64,000 nucleotides of DNA from Burkholderia lata (GCF_000012945.1 NC_007511.1:3224001-3288000), one strand, 5' to 3'. Positions 1 through 10,630 are shown, numbered from the stretch's first letter. A program made the numbers and translations. Notes: generated from the letters alone by a model not told the origin.

Positions 1-1036
1 TCAGCGTGTTCTTCAGGTCGGGATCGGTCTTGCGCACCTTGTCGATCGTGGCCTTGATCGCGTTGTCGAACGCGACCGTGTCCTGCAGCGCGCGCTTCGC
101 ATTGGTGTCGTGCAGCGCGTGGTCGATCCGGCCGCCCTCGACCATCAGGAAATAGCCGTTCGGGTTCTTCTGCAGCACGTCGAGCGCGCGCGTCGCCATG
201 TCGGTGAGGCTCGGCTCCTTGGTCGCGCCGCGATCGAGGTCGTAGCTCATGTGGCTCGACGAGAACAGGCCGACCAGCTTGCCGCCCTTCGTCGCGTCGG
301 CAGCCAGCAGGTCGTCGCGGTTCTGCGCGACCGCATAGCCCTTCGCCTTCAGCTCGTTGACCAGGTTGCGCCCGTCGGTACGCTTGCCGCCGCCGTCCTT
401 CGGCACGAAGAATTGCGTGCCGCCGCCGAGCACGACGTCGACGCCGTCGCCCAGCGCGCCGTTGTAGCCCGCACCGCCCGGCACGAGCTGCGCGGCGATG
501 TCGTTCTCGGCGTCGCGATGGCACACGTGTGCATACGTCGCCGCGGGCGTCGCGTGCGTGACGCGCGTGGTCGTCACGACCCCGGTGGCCAGCCCCTGCG
601 CCTTCGCGATCTCGAGCAGCGTCGTCGCCGATTTGCCGTTGTTCGCGCCGCAGTTGCCGGTGAGGCTCGCGGTCGGCTCGATCGCCTTCGTGTCGGGCGA
701 CATCGAGATCACTTCGTTGTTGGTCTTGACGCCGGTCATGTACGCCGACATCGACGGTGCGCTGTCCGTCACCTGCGCATCGTTGGAATAGGTCTTCACG
801 AACGCGGTTTCCGGCAGCGTGTCGATCGTCAGCGCGCCGTCTTCACCGACCGCAAAGATGCGCGCGGCCGTCAGCGTCGTGATCCCCATGCCGTCGCCGA
901 GGAAGAAGATCACGTTGCGCGCGGCCAGCGGCTTCGTGGGGCCGGGCGCCGTGCTGGTCGGGCCGTCGTCGCTGCCGCATCCGGCAAGTGCAAAGGCGCC
1001 CGCACACAGCAGCGCCGCCAGTTTGATTCGATTCAT
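1..1036 (-). CDS. alkaline phosphatase, lipoprotein (3' end outside window)
   Basis: This gene hydrolyses phosphate monoesters in the periplasm or at the cell surface and is normally part of phosphate-starvation scavenging. About 345 residues are visible and the C-terminus runs off the left edge of the window. The N-terminus is a lipoprotein signal with lipobox LAGC at residues 17-20. The family motif FFLGDGMG follows, with metal-ligand Asp48. The nucleophile is Ser92 in VTDSAPSMSAY, as in the DSA motif of PhoA. A Pho-box-like element lies about 60 bp upstream of the ATG, which agrees with PhoB control. The family call is firm. The exact subfamily cannot be fixed without the C-terminus. Confidence 0.93.
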   Translation of the reverse strand, partial: MNRIKLAALLCAGAFALAGCGSDDGPTSTAPGPTKPLAARNVIFFLGDGMGITTLTAARIFAVGEDGALTIDTLPETAFVKTYSNDAQVTDSAPSMSAYMTGVKTNNEVISMSPDTKAIEPTASLTGNCGANNGKSATTLLEIAKAQGLATGVVTTTRVTHATPAATYAHVCHRDAENDIAAQLVPGGAGYNGALGDGVDVVLGGGTQFFVPKDGGGKRTDGRNLVNELKAKGYAVAQNRDDLLAADATKGGKLVGLFSSSHMSYDLDRGATKEPSLTDMATRALDVLQKNPNGYFLMVEGGRIDHALHDTNAKRALQDTVAFDNAIKATIDKVRKTDPDLKNTL

Positions 1037-1096
1037 GTTGCCGGTTCCCCCCGCCATTGATGCTTTCGAAATGAAAGGCGATGGTAGGAACCTGAT

Positions 1097-1114
1097 GTGA
1101 CGACAATATGAATG
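1097..1114 (-). promoter_or_regulatory. candidate Pho box upstream of alkaline phosphatase
   Basis: Read on the minus strand the site is CATTCATATTGTCGTCAC. It matches the E. coli phoA Pho box (two direct repeats of the CTGTCAT type) at about 13 of 18 positions by eye. It lies 61 bp upstream of the phosphatase ATG, where a PhoB site would replace a -35 element. No binding data; the call rests on similarity and context. Confidence 0.5.
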
Positions 1115-1156
1115 GTAATTGGAAGGTATAGAAGGATTTATGAAAGGCGCAAGCGA

Positions 1157-1175
1157 GGCGCCGCGATCGGGCGCC
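1157..1175 (-). terminator. short GC hairpin after the methyltransferase gene
   Basis: GGCGCC repeats on either side of a 7-nt loop, just downstream of the minus-strand methyltransferase stop at 1191. There is no clear U-tract, so it may be a weak or Rho-assisted terminator, or only GC-rich chance pairing. Confidence 0.3.
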
Positions 1176-1190
1176 CCGCGCGCAGCGGCA

Positions 1191-1781
1191 TCATTCCGCG
1201 TGTTCGGCGGTGACGCTGCGCACGGTCACGATGCGCGCAGGCGGTATGTTTGCCCACACGATCCGGCTGCCGCAGGCAACAAATGCCGAATCGCCGAGCG
1301 GATGACGGCCAGGCGGCCGCAGGTCGTACGTGAACTGGATCATCACGCCGTCGGCCGACAGCACGCGATGGCATTGATCGACGATCGCCGCCACATCCTG
1401 ACGCGGCAGCGTGCGCAGCGGCAGGCACGACACGATCGCGTCGACGCGCGCCTCGGGCGGCAGCAGCCGCTCGAGCTGTCGCGCGTCGCCCGACACGATC
1501 GAGATGCCCGGAAAGCGTCGCCGCAGATGCTGGACGAACGCCGGCGAACGCTCGACCACGACGAGCCGCCGTGGCGCGACGCCGCGTTCGAGCAACGCCG
1601 CGGTGATCGCGCCGGTGCCGCCGCCGAGCTCGACGACCAGCCCGTCGCCGTCCGGCACCGCATCGGCCATCTCGCGCGCCAGCTGCCGCGAACTCGGGCA
1701 CAACGCGCCCACCGCGGCCGGACGGCCGACCCACTCGCGCACGAACAGTGCCGAGACACGCCACGCGTTCGGCCACATCAT
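1191..1781 (-). CDS. class I SAM-dependent methyltransferase, PmtA-like phospholipid N-methyltransferase
   Basis: A 196-residue methyltransferase. The SAM-binding loop ELGGGTGAITAALLERGV is followed by an acidic strand (VVVERSP) and a GDARQLE motif. The VSCLPLRTLP segment resembles the region after motif IV in PmtA-type phosphatidylethanolamine methyltransferases. It is likely cytosolic or membrane-peripheral and would act on lipid head groups; the substrate is inferred from family resemblance only. The start is at the paired ATG ATG (1781/1778). The upstream frame has no ATG or GTG nearby, so longer versions are unlikely. The start overlaps the stop of a 31-codon frame with a strong Shine-Dalgarno sequence, which suggests translational coupling. 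Confidence 0.75.
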   Translation of the reverse strand: MMWPNAWRVSALFVREWVGRPAAVGALCPSSRQLAREMADAVPDGDGLVVELGGGTGAITAALLERGVAPRRLVVVERSPAFVQHLRRRFPGISIVSGDARQLERLLPPEARVDAIVSCLPLRTLPRQDVAAIVDQCHRVLSADGVMIQFTYDLRPPGRHPLGDSAFVACGSRIVWANIPPARIVTVRSVTAEHAE

Positions 1782-1873
1782 GGGCAGCCCTCGAGCAGTT
1801 GCGCCGTCGGCCTCGATGCGTCGGCGGCTTCGTGAAACAGGGCTACGGCGACACGGGGTTTCGGCATGCGCAT
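1778..1873 (-). CDS. 31-residue leader peptide overlapping the methyltransferase start
   Basis: A short frame beginning ATG CGC ATG, preceded at good spacing by CAGGAGG, the best ribosome-binding site in this interval. It encodes MRMPKPRVAVALF followed by 18 more residues ending in EGCP. It stops in a TGA that overlaps the ATGATG start of the methyltransferase. It could be a coupling leader, a real micro-peptide, or the original N-terminus separated by a frameshift. The 4-nt overlap and strong ribosome-binding site support the coupling view. No homology is claimed. Confidence 0.45.
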   Translation of the reverse strand: MRMPKPRVAVALFHEAADASRPTAQLLEGCP

Positions 1874-2008
1874 CCTCCTGGACGAATCGGTCCGTCGCAG
1901 GAAGAGCGACGTTCAAATCGATTCTAGGAAACGCAAACTTAAGGCGACGTGAAGATTGTCCCTGATTCCGCTGATCAATTCGTGCCCGATCGGCCGCCGG
2001 ATGCCCGG

Positions 2009-3064
<1,056 letters not shown>

Positions 3065-3111
3065 TCAACAATCGGCGTACCATTTCATGCGTTCCTGAGG
3101 AAAATTCACAA

Positions 3112-4029
3112 ATGCTCCGCACCGGCATCGGCGAACTGACGACCTTCATCACGATCGCGGAACAGCGCAGCTTCAGCGGTGCGGCGCGCATCCTGGGTGT
3201 ATCGCCGTCGGCGCTGAGCCATGCGGTGCGTCACCTCGAAGCGCGGCTCGGCGTGCGCCTCTTCAACCGCACCACGCGCTCCGTCGCGCTGACCGAGGCC
3301 GGCGAGCAGCTGCTGCTGCGCGTGCGGCCCGCGGTGGTCGATCTCGAAGATGCGCTGAACGACGCAGCCACTGCCCGCAACCGTCCGTCCGGCCAGATCC
3401 GGATCAGTGCATCGGAAGCCGCTGCGCGCCCGTTGATCCGGCATGTGCTGCCCGCGTTCGTCGCACGCTATCCGGACATCCATGTCGAGTTCGTCACCGA
3501 TTCGCGGCTGATCGACATCGTCGAGCATGGCTTCGACGCCGGCATCCGCGTTCATGAAGACGTGCCGCGCGACATGATCGCGGTGAAGTTCGGCGATACG
3601 ATCCGCTTCGTCGCGGTGGCGTCGCCCGACTACCTGTCGCGACACGCGCTGCCGGCGCGGCCGCAGGATCTCGTGGATCACCGGTGCATCCGCTACCGGT
3701 TCGAAAGCGGTGCGCTCTATCGATGGGATCTGATCCGCAAGGGCAAGCGCGTCAGCGTGGATGTCGACGGGCCGATGACGCTCGGCAACCAGGGGCTGAT
3801 GATCGATGCCGCGCTGGCCGGCATCGGCATTGCGTGGGTCACGGAATCGCGCGTAGCCGAGCACGTCGCCGCCGGGCGGCTCGTGCGTGTGTTGCCGGAA
3901 TGGAGCCAGGATTTCGGCGCGCTGTGCCTCTACTATCCGGCGAACCGGCATCCGCCGGCGGCGCTGCGGCTGTTCGTCGAGGCCGTGCGCGAGTGGGTGG
4001 CGGCCGGGCGCGAAGCGACGCCGGCCTGA
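3112..4029 (+). CDS. LysR-family transcriptional regulator
   Basis: A 305-residue regulator. Residues 1-65 form the winged HTH (FITIAEQRSFSGAARILGVS, ending LFNRTTRSVALTEAG). The C-terminal periplasmic-binding-type effector domain covers about residues 90-300. The start has GAGGAAA at suitable spacing. It is divergent from the aldo/keto reductase, the usual arrangement for LysR control of a neighbouring enzyme with an effector related to its substrate. The effector domain resembles the large group of LysR proteins of reductase and dehydrogenase loci. The ligand is unknown. Confidence 0.93.
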   Translation: MLRTGIGELTTFITIAEQRSFSGAARILGVSPSALSHAVRHLEARLGVRLFNRTTRSVALTEAGEQLLLRVRPAVVDLEDALNDAATARNRPSGQIRISASEAAARPLIRHVLPAFVARYPDIHVEFVTDSRLIDIVEHGFDAGIRVHEDVPRDMIAVKFGDTIRFVAVASPDYLSRHALPARPQDLVDHRCIRYRFESGALYRWDLIRKGKRVSVDVDGPMTLGNQGLMIDAALAGIGIAWVTESRVAEHVAAGRLVRVLPEWSQDFGALCLYYPANRHPPAALRLFVEAVREWVAAGREATPA

Positions 4030-4113
4030 GCGCAGGCGCAGGCAAACACACCGGAACATCCTCGCGGGGCTGATGCCGTGCCGCTCGGCGCACGAATCCT
4101 GCCTGCCCGCCCC

Positions 4114-4554
4114 TTAACGCGTGGCGCGCATCAGGATGTTCGCGAACGGCAAACCTTCGTCATCCTCATCGCGACGCGAAACTTCCTCGAAGCCGAGCCG
4201 CGCATAGAACGCGCAGGCATCGCGATTGTCGGCGTACACCTCCAGATCGAGTGCGCCCTTGAGCGCGAGCGCATGCTCGACCAGCGCGCGGCCGATCCCG
4301 TTGCCCTGCATTGCCGGCGCGACAAACAATCCCCCGATCGAACCATCGAGCAGCCCGATAAACCCGACCGGCTCGCCGGTCCGACACGCGACCCAGGTTT
4401 CCGCCTGGGGTAGATAAACCGTTTCGATCAGCGCGCGCTGCTCGCGCAGCCGCGCCTCGCCGAGAAACGGATGCGCGAGCCGCGACGCATCGAACCAGAT
4501 GGCCGACAGCGTGTGCAGGTCGGATGCCTCGTAGGCACGAATCTCGATTGCCAT
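4114..4554 (-). CDS. GNAT N-acetyltransferase, YjaB-like
   Basis: A 146-residue acetyl-CoA-dependent acetyltransferase. The acetyl-CoA loop is VAPAMQGNGIGRALVEHA (the Q/R-x-x-G-x-G/A motif). The late motif DACAFYARLGFEEVSRR is typical of YjaB/RimI-like proteins. The chosen start gives MAIEIRAYEASD, which begins the GNAT fold directly. An upstream in-frame start at 4617 would add 21 residues without domain character. The gene is convergent with the LysR gene. The substrate is unknown. Confidence 0.85.
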   Translation of the reverse strand: MAIEIRAYEASDLHTLSAIWFDASRLAHPFLGEARLREQRALIETVYLPQAETWVACRTGEPVGFIGLLDGSIGGLFVAPAMQGNGIGRALVEHALALKGALDLEVYADNRDACAFYARLGFEEVSRRDEDDEGLPFANILMRATR

Positions 4555-4659
4555 ATTTTTGTGTTGTTCAATTCGTCCTGCGACGAAGAACGCACCCCGG
4601 CGCGTTCGTCGATGCAATACACCGCGCGCGCTGCCGGAAGCATCGCGCGCGGCACCGCA

Positions 4660-6381
4660 TTACCGCAGGTTGGTTCTCGCCAACTCGACGATCTCGTCGC
4701 CGCGCCCGCTGAGGATCGCGCGCAGCATGAACAGGCTGAAGCCCTTCGCATGCGCGATCTCGATCTTCGGCGGCATCGCGAGCTCGTACTTCGACGTGAC
4801 GACGTCGACGACCGCCGGCCCGTCATGCGCGAACGCCATGCGCAGCGCTTCCTCGACGTTCTCCGAATGCTCGACGCGCACGCTGAAGATGCCCGCGCCC
4901 TTCGCGATCGCCGCGAAGTCGGTCGGGCTCAGGTCGACGTTCGTGTCGAGATAGCCGGCCGCCTTCAGCTCCATCGACACGAAGCCGAGCAGGCTGTTGT
5001 TGTACACGACGATCTTGATCGGCAGCTTGAGCTGGCGTGCGGTCAGCAGATCGCCGAGCAGCATCGACAGCCCGCCGTCGCCCGACAGCGACACCACCTG
5101 CCGCCCCGGATGCGCCCCCTGCGCGCCAAGCGCCTGCGGCATCGCGTTCGCCATCGACCCATGATTGAACGAGCCGTGCAGCTGCCGCTTGCCGTTCATC
5201 GTCAGGTAGCGCGCGGCCCACAGCGTCGGCGTGCCGACGTCGGCCGTGAAGATCGCGTCTTCCGCCGCGACTTCGTCGACGATCTTCGTCAGGTATTGCG
5301 GATGGATCGCGCGGCCCGGCGGCTCGGCTACCGCGAGATCGTCGAGCCCCTTGCGCGCGGCCGCATAGTGCTTCAACGCGTTCTCGAGGAAGCGCCGCTG
5401 TGTCTTGCGCGTGAGCCGCGGCAGCAATTCCGCGATCGTTTCCTTCACGGTGCCGACGAGGCCGAGCGCGAGCGGCGCACGATGGCCGAGCTGCGAGCCC
5501 TTCCAGTCGATCTGCGCAACCTTCGCGTTCGACGGATAGAACGGCCGGTACGGAAAATCCGTGCCGAGCATCAGCAGCGTGTCGCACGATTCCATCGCGT
5601 GATAGCCCGAGCTGAAGCCGATCAGCCCCGTCATCCCGACGTCGAACGGGTTGTCCCATTCGACGAACTGCTTGCCGCGCAGCGCATGCACGACCGGCGC
5701 GCCGAGCGTATCGGCCAGCGCGACCACTTCATCGTGCGCGCCTTGTGTGCCGCTGCCGCACAGCAGCGTAACCGCGTCGGACGCATTGAGCAGCGCCGCG
5801 AGCCGGTCGAGATCGGCATCGGCCGGCAGGATCGACGGCGGTGCTGCGTCGCTCCACGCCGGCAGCTCGTCCGGGCCGTCGCCGAGCGCGATGTCGCCCG
5901 GCAGCACGATCACCGCGACGCCGCGCTCGTCGATCGCGGTGCGCATCGCGCGCGCGAGCACGCGCGGGAACTGCGACGCGTTGGTCACGAGCTCCGCGAA
6001 GTGGCTGCATTCGCGGAACAGCTCCTGTGGATGGGTTTCCTGGAAGTAGCCGAGGCCGATCTCGGTCGACGGAATGTGCGCGGCGATCGCGAGCACCGGC
6101 TGGTGATTGCGGTGGCAATCGTAGAGTCCGTTGATCAGGTGCAGGTTGCCGGGGCCGCAACTGCCCGCGCACACCGCGAGCCGCCCGGTCGACGCGGCAT
6201 CCGCGCCGGCCGCGAACGCGGCGCTTTCCTCGTGCCGCGTATGCATCCAGCGGATCGAGCCGATCTGGCTCAGGCTGAACGACAGGCCGTTCAGGCTGTC
6301 GCCCGTCACGCCCCAGATGCGCTCGACGCCCGCTGCCGCCAGCGTCTTCGCCAGATATTCCGCCATCGTCTGTTTAGCCAT
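4660..6381 (-). CDS. poxB: pyruvate dehydrogenase (quinone) / pyruvate oxidase
   Basis: A 573-residue thiamine-diphosphate and FAD enzyme that oxidises pyruvate to acetate and CO2 and passes electrons to the quinone pool at the inner membrane. The length equals that of E. coli PoxB (572). The N-terminal TPP-pyrimidine domain starts [14 protein letters not shown]. The TPP-binding motif is [14 protein letters not shown] followed by IVVYNN. The C-terminal [20 protein letters not shown] matches the amphipathic membrane-binding peptide of PoxB, which separates it from acetolactate synthases. The start is preceded by GCGAGGACAGC. It lies alone, with about 240 bp of upstream DNA before acdR. Confidence 0.95.
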   Translation of the reverse strand: MAKQTMAEYLAKTLAAAGVERIWGVTGDSLNGLSFSLSQIGSIRWMHTRHEESAAFAAGADAASTGRLAVCAGSCGPGNLHLINGLYDCHRNHQPVLAIAAHIPSTEIGLGYFQETHPQELFRECSHFAELVTNASQFPRVLARAMRTAIDERGVAVIVLPGDIALGDGPDELPAWSDAAPPSILPADADLDRLAALLNASDAVTLLCGSGTQGAHDEVVALADTLGAPVVHALRGKQFVEWDNPFDVGMTGLIGFSSGYHAMESCDTLLMLGTDFPYRPFYPSNAKVAQIDWKGSQLGHRAPLALGLVGTVKETIAELLPRLTRKTQRRFLENALKHYAAARKGLDDLAVAEPPGRAIHPQYLTKIVDEVAAEDAIFTADVGTPTLWAARYLTMNGKRQLHGSFNHGSMANAMPQALGAQGAHPGRQVVSLSGDGGLSMLLGDLLTARQLKLPIKIVVYNNSLLGFVSMELKAAGYLDTNVDLSPTDFAAIAKGAGIFSVRVEHSENVEEALRMAFAHDGPAVVDVVTSKYELAMPPKIEIAHAKGFSLFMLRAILSGRGDEIVELARTNLR

Positions 6382-6624
6382 GCTGTCCTCGCTCGTTGAT
6401 GGGTCGTCACACGAATGAACCGGCTCCGGTGGCTGCCTGCGCCGGCGACCGGACGAGCATACGCGATCGGTTCGCGCGGCGTCGTGAAGGTGCGACGCGC
6501 TGGCGCGTGTTTCGTTCGGACCCTTTCGATTGCGTCGGGAGACTGTCGCGGTTTTGTCGGCAAACGGACGGCTTGGCGGGTATGCCCGGCGCCGGTCCCG
6601 CGTGCATTCGCCGATCACGCGCGC

Positions 6625-7125
6625 TTACAGCGGCAGCGCATGCGTCGACAGAATCTCCTTGAGCACCATGAACGAACGCACCTGCCGCACGCCCGGCAGG
6701 TACAGCAGTTGTTCCGCGTGCAGCCGGTTGAAGCTCTCGTTGTCGCGCGTGCGCACCAGCATGAAGTAGTCGAATTCGCCGGTCACGACGTGGCATTCGA
6801 CGCACCCCGACACTTTCTGCGCGGCCTTCTCGAAAGCGGCGAACGCTTCGGGCGTCGAGCGATCCAGCACGAAGCCGATCACGACCAGCATCCCCGCGCC
6901 GAGCGGCTTCGGGTCGAGCAGCGCCACGATGCCGCGGATCAGCCCCATGTCCTTCAGCCGCTCGACGCGCCTCAGGCACGCCGGCGCGCTCAGCTTCACC
7001 TTCGCCGCGAGGCTCACGTTGGAGATCGACGCGTCCTGCTGCAACTGCCGCAGGATCGCGCGGTCGATGCGATCGAGCGCCGGTGCGGCGTCGGCCGGCG
7101 ATGCGCTGCCTCGATCTAATTTCAT
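6625..7125 (-). CDS. acdR: Lrp/AsnC-family regulator of ACC deaminase
   Basis: A 166-residue Lrp-type regulator. The N-terminal HTH is about residues 18-75 (LDRIDRAILRQLQQDASISN, then APACLRRVERLKDMGLI). The RAM effector domain has GCVECHVVTGEFDYFMLVR. It is divergent from acdS with a 197-bp shared control region. In ACC-deaminase-positive Burkholderia and Pseudomonas, the divergent Lrp protein AcdR activates acdS in response to ACC. The context here is the same, so the AcdR assignment is strong. The N-terminal extension of about 16 residues is typical of this subgroup. Confidence 0.9.
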   Translation of the reverse strand: MKLDRGSASPADAAPALDRIDRAILRQLQQDASISNVSLAAKVKLSAPACLRRVERLKDMGLIRGIVALLDPKPLGAGMLVVIGFVLDRSTPEAFAAFEKAAQKVSGCVECHVVTGEFDYFMLVRTRDNESFNRLHAEQLLYLPGVRQVRSFMVLKEILSTHALPL

Positions 7126-7196
7126 TGCGTCATCCTCCTTCTCAGCGAATCAAAATTGCTTATTACGTTCTCATATCGTCGGTAACGTAGTCTTCC

Positions 7197-7210
7197 GCAA
7201 ATTATTTCGC
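7197..7210. promoter_or_regulatory. candidate Lrp-type operator between acdR and acdS
   Basis: An AT-rich imperfect palindrome GCAAATTATTTCGC sits in the otherwise GC-rich divergent region. Its size and AT-rich centre resemble Lrp-family sites, and AcdR-type control of acdS is known from relatives. A further AT-rich patch (about 7150-7175) may be the acdR/acdS promoter core. Assigned by position and symmetry only. Confidence 0.35.
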
Positions 7211-7322
7211 AAGCTCATTTCTCGCGCTTCTGCCTTTCATTTTTCCAGTCGGAACACGGCCCGCCGGCCGCAACCGAGCGAACCGATGACCCGCCCCGCC
7301 CACCGCTTTCCGGAGCACGTCG

Positions 7323-8339
7323 ATGAACCTGCAACGTTTCCCCCGTTATCCGCTCACGTTCGGCCCGACGCCGATCCAGCCGCTCAAGCGCCTGAGCGAG
7401 CACCTCGGCGGCAAGGTCGAGCTGTATGCGAAGCGCGAGGACTGCAACAGCGGCCTGGCGTTCGGCGGCAACAAGACACGCAAGCTCGAATACCTCGTCC
7501 CCGACGCACTCGAGCAGGGCGCGGATACGCTCGTGTCGATCGGCGGCGTGCAGTCGAACCAGACACGCCAGGTCGCGGCCGTCGCCGCGCATCTCGGGAT
7601 GAAATGCGTGCTCGTACAGGAGCACTGGGTCAACTACGAAGATCCGGTGTACGACCGCGTCGGCAACATCCAGCTGTCGCGCATGATGGGCGCGGACGTG
7701 CGGCTCGTGTCGGACGGCTTCGACATCGGCATTCGCCGCAGCTGGGAAGAAGCGATGGAGAGCGTGCGGCAGGCAGGCGGCAAGCCTTACCCGATTCCGG
7801 CCGGCTGTTCTGAGCATCCGCTCGGCGGGCTCGGATTCGTCGGTTTCGCGGAAGAAGTGCGGGCGCAGGAGGCGCAACTCGGCTTCAAGTTCGACTACAT
7901 CGTCGTGTGCTCGGTGACGGGCAGCACGCAGGCGGGGATGGTCGTCGGCTTCGCGGCCGACGGCCGCGCCAACCGCGTGATCGGGATCGATGCGTCGGCC
8001 ACCCCCGAGCGCACGCACGAGCAGATCACGCGCATCGCGCGGCACACGGCCGAGCTCGTCGATCTCGGCCGGCCGATCACCACGGCGGACGTCGTGCTCG
8101 ACACACGCTACGCCGGCCCCGAATACGGGCTGCCGAACGACGGCACGCTCGAAGCGATTCGCCTGTGTGCGCGGCTCGAAGGCATGCTGACGGATCCGGT
8201 GTACGAAGGGAAGTCGATGCACGGGATGATCGACAAGGTACAGCTCGGGGAATTCGAACCGGGGTCGAAGGTGCTGTATGCGCATCTCGGCGGCGTGCCG
8301 GCGTTGAGTGCGTACCACGAGACTTTCCGGAACGGTTGA
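7323..8339 (+). CDS. acdS: 1-aminocyclopropane-1-carboxylate deaminase
   Basis: A 338-residue PLP enzyme that opens ACC, the plant ethylene precursor, to alpha-ketobutyrate and ammonia. It lets plant-associated bacteria use ACC and lower host ethylene. The PLP lysine is Lys51 in [10 protein letters not shown]. The ACC-specific residues Tyr294, Glu295 and Leu322 are all present (DPVYEGK, AHLGG), which separates it from D-cysteine desulfhydrase-type relatives carrying Ser and Thr at the last two positions. The length equals characterised AcdS proteins. A strong hairpin terminator follows. The gene is likely activated by the divergent AcdR. Confidence 0.97.
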   Translation: MNLQRFPRYPLTFGPTPIQPLKRLSEHLGGKVELYAKREDCNSGLAFGGNKTRKLEYLVPDALEQGADTLVSIGGVQSNQTRQVAAVAAHLGMKCVLVQEHWVNYEDPVYDRVGNIQLSRMMGADVRLVSDGFDIGIRRSWEEAMESVRQAGGKPYPIPAGCSEHPLGGLGFVGFAEEVRAQEAQLGFKFDYIVVCSVTGSTQAGMVVGFAADGRANRVIGIDASATPERTHEQITRIARHTAELVDLGRPITTADVVLDTRYAGPEYGLPNDGTLEAIRLCARLEGMLTDPVYEGKSMHGMIDKVQLGEFEPGSKVLYAHLGGVPALSAYHETFRNG

Positions 8340-8444
8340 CGCTGTCGTGACGAACTGCCGGCGTGACAGGTGCTGATCGTCCGCCGCCCGTCGGAAGCGT
8401 GCGAAACATCCGGCCCGCACGCCGGATCACGCCGACGTGTAAGC

Positions 8445-8487
8445 ACGCCGGTCGTCCCCACGCAGGACGCCGGCGTCCGGTTTTTTT
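8445..8487 (+). terminator. Rho-independent terminator after acdS
   Basis: A long stem pairs ACGCCGG plus CGTCC (one bulged T between) with GGACG plus CCGGCGT around a 7-nt loop. Seven T residues follow four bases later. It lies about 105 bp after the acdS stop and shields the following secretion operon from read-through. Confidence 0.85.
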
Positions 8488-8544
8488 GCACACGTACGTC
8501 CTGATCAGAAAAATCCGACAAGACTGAGCATTAATCCATGACCG

Positions 8545-8560
8545 CTCGTACTTGTTCAAT
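8545..8560 (-). promoter_or_regulatory. GTAC-type box upstream of the two-partner secretion operon
   Basis: The plus strand reads CTCGTACTTGTTCAAT. Ten consecutive bases (TCGTACTTGT) are identical to the reverse complement of the box at 33138-33153 upstream of the fimbrial pilin gene. The site is about 65-80 bp upstream of the transporter start and is followed by AATATTC, which could be a -10 region. A weaker relative, GCACACGTAC, is at 8488-8497. Confidence 0.4.
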
Positions 8561-8624
8561 ATTCAACAGCGAAAGCGTTTCGTACCATCGGCCGGCATCC
8601 TGATTAACCGGTTCGACCATTGAC

Positions 8625-10460
8625 GTGCCGGGGCAGATGCCCACACGCTCGAGGTCAGAAATTCGCACCGCTCGCTGTTTCACCTGCCTGTCTGCCATCC
8701 GCGATCCGGCTCGACAGTCGATCCCTCCACCCGGCCGCAATCAGGTGGCCGCGCTCCGTGCCCACTCCGCGCCCGGCGCTGGCGGCACGCTTCGCTCCGT
8801 TCTGCGTTGCGCGTGCGTAGTCGGCGTCGCGCTGTCGCAACCCGATCTCGCGCAAGCGCAGGTGCCGAATGCCGGGCAGTCGCTGCGCGACGTTGAAACC
8901 GTCCGTCCGACGCTTCCCGCGCCCGCATCGCCCGAAATCGCGATGCCGCCGTCGAGCGACGCGTCCCCGCCCGCCACACCATCCGATGCTGAAGCCGGCG
9001 CGCGCGTGTCCGTTCGCGCATTCCACATCGAAGGCAACCAGGTACTCGACTCGGCGCGGCTGCAGGTGCTGCTCACCGATCTCGTCGGCCGCGAGCTCGG
9101 CTTCGACGAACTTCGTTCCGCGGCCGACCGGATCACCATCGCTTACCGCGAACGTGGCTACGTATTCGCGCGTGCCTACCTGCCTCAACAGGATATCGAG
9201 GACGGCATCGTGCGCATCGCGATCGTCGAGGGCCGCTACGGCAGGATCGAACTCCGCAACAACTCGCGCGTGCTCGACGGCGTGTTGCGCCGGCCGCTCG
9301 GCGCGCTGCAGCCCGGCGCCGTCGTGCGCGGCGCCGATCTCGAACGCAGCCTGACACTGCTCGACGAACTGCCGGGCGTCGCGGTCAGCGGCACGCTGCG
9401 CGCGGGCGAGGCCCCCGGCACCACCGACCTGATCGTCGATGCGGCGCGCGCACCGTTCGCCACGGGCTCGCTCGAACTCGACAACTACGGCGATCCGGTC
9501 ACGGGCCGCTACCGCGCCACCGGGGCCGCAACCGTCAACTCGCCACTGCGGCTCGGCGATCAATTCTCGCTACGCGGCCTCACCAGCAATACGAACCAGC
9601 AGTACTACCGCGCCATGTACCAGGTGCCGATCGGTCCCGCGTCGACACGGATCGGCGTCGCGTTTTCCGACATGGGCTACCGGCTCGGCAAGCAGATGCG
9701 TCCGCTCGGCTATCACGGTCGCGCGAGCGTGCGCAGCGCGTTCGTCACGCAGCCGCTGCTGCGCAGCCGGCGCGCGAGCGCCAGCGCGCAGGTCACCTAC
9801 GAGAACAAGCACCTGCGCGACGACTACGGCGTGTTCGAGCGCGTCAGCGACAAGCGCGTGGACCTGTGGTCGTTCGCCGTCACCGGCAACAGCAACGACG
9901 ACCGGCTCGGCGGCGGCCGCAATGTGTTCTCGGCGACGCTCGGCATCGGCCGGATGCGCGGCGACGATCCGCTCGGCATGAACCAGTTCTCGCACACGCA
10001 CGGCAGTTTCGCGAAGCTCAACGTGAGTGCGATGCGCCTGCAGGCGCTGGGCTCGCGGCTGCAGTTCCATACGCAATTCAGCGCGCAGCTCGCGTCGCGC
10101 AATCTCGACTCGTCGGAAAAATTCAGCCTCGGCGGCCCGTACGGCGTGCGCGCCTACGCGCTCGGCGCGGGCAGCGGCGACCAGGGCTGGCAGGCCAGCG
10201 CCGAGCTGCGCTATCTCGCCACGCCGGGCTGGCAGGTCAGCACTTTCGTCGACACGGGCCGGATGCAGATCAACAAGCAGCCGTGGGTGCGCAACGAGCT
10301 CAACACGCTGCAACTGTCCGGCACGGGTGTCGGTGCAAGCTGGTACGGCGCCAACCGGCAGATCAGCATCACCGCCGCATGGCCGCTCGGCAACGCGGAC
10401 CGCTCGCAGGCGGTCACGCGTGCGCCGAGCGTCTGGTTGCAGGCCGCACAGTATTTCTGA
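8625..10460 (+). CDS. two-partner secretion outer-membrane transporter, FhaC/ShlB/HecB family
   Basis: The outer-membrane Omp85-type pore that exports the TpsA partner encoded next. The frame is 611 codons from GTG. A later start is possible (ATG at 8637, or GTG at 8745, which would place a signal-like stretch ending in AQA closer to the N-terminus). After a Pro-rich linker (about residues 85-125) there are two POTRA domains; the first starts VRAFHIEGNQVLDSARL. The ShlB-type beta-barrel follows, with the family motif GGPYGVRAY in the region of the VRGY conserved loop. The C-terminus ends in an aromatic residue (QAAQYF), typical of BAM-inserted barrels. It is 170 bp upstream of the tpsA gene, evidently one operon. 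Confidence 0.92.
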   Translation: MPGQMPTRSRSEIRTARCFTCLSAIRDPARQSIPPPGRNQVAALRAHSAPGAGGTLRSVLRCACVVGVALSQPDLAQAQVPNAGQSLRDVETVRPTLPAPASPEIAMPPSSDASPPATPSDAEAGARVSVRAFHIEGNQVLDSARLQVLLTDLVGRELGFDELRSAADRITIAYRERGYVFARAYLPQQDIEDGIVRIAIVEGRYGRIELRNNSRVLDGVLRRPLGALQPGAVVRGADLERSLTLLDELPGVAVSGTLRAGEAPGTTDLIVDAARAPFATGSLELDNYGDPVTGRYRATGAATVNSPLRLGDQFSLRGLTSNTNQQYYRAMYQVPIGPASTRIGVAFSDMGYRLGKQMRPLGYHGRASVRSAFVTQPLLRSRRASASAQVTYENKHLRDDYGVFERVSDKRVDLWSFAVTGNSNDDRLGGGRNVFSATLGIGRMRGDDPLGMNQFSHTHGSFAKLNVSAMRLQALGSRLQFHTQFSAQLASRNLDSSEKFSLGGPYGVRAYALGAGSGDQGWQASAELRYLATPGWQVSTFVDTGRMQINKQPWVRNELNTLQLSGTGVGASWYGANRQISITAAWPLGNADRSQAVTRAPSVWLQAAQYF

Positions 10461-10630
10461 GCGGCCGGTAAAGCGGTCCGGCCACGTCTTCGCATCGGCC
10501 GGACCGCACCGGCGGGCAGCCCCGCTGCCCGCATTCCGAAAGGGCGAATCCATCCGCCCCACCTGCTTCGGTTCGTCGCGCACCCAGTGTCGTGCCGGCG
10601 AAGCGAACCAACCCTGAGGAAACAACAACG

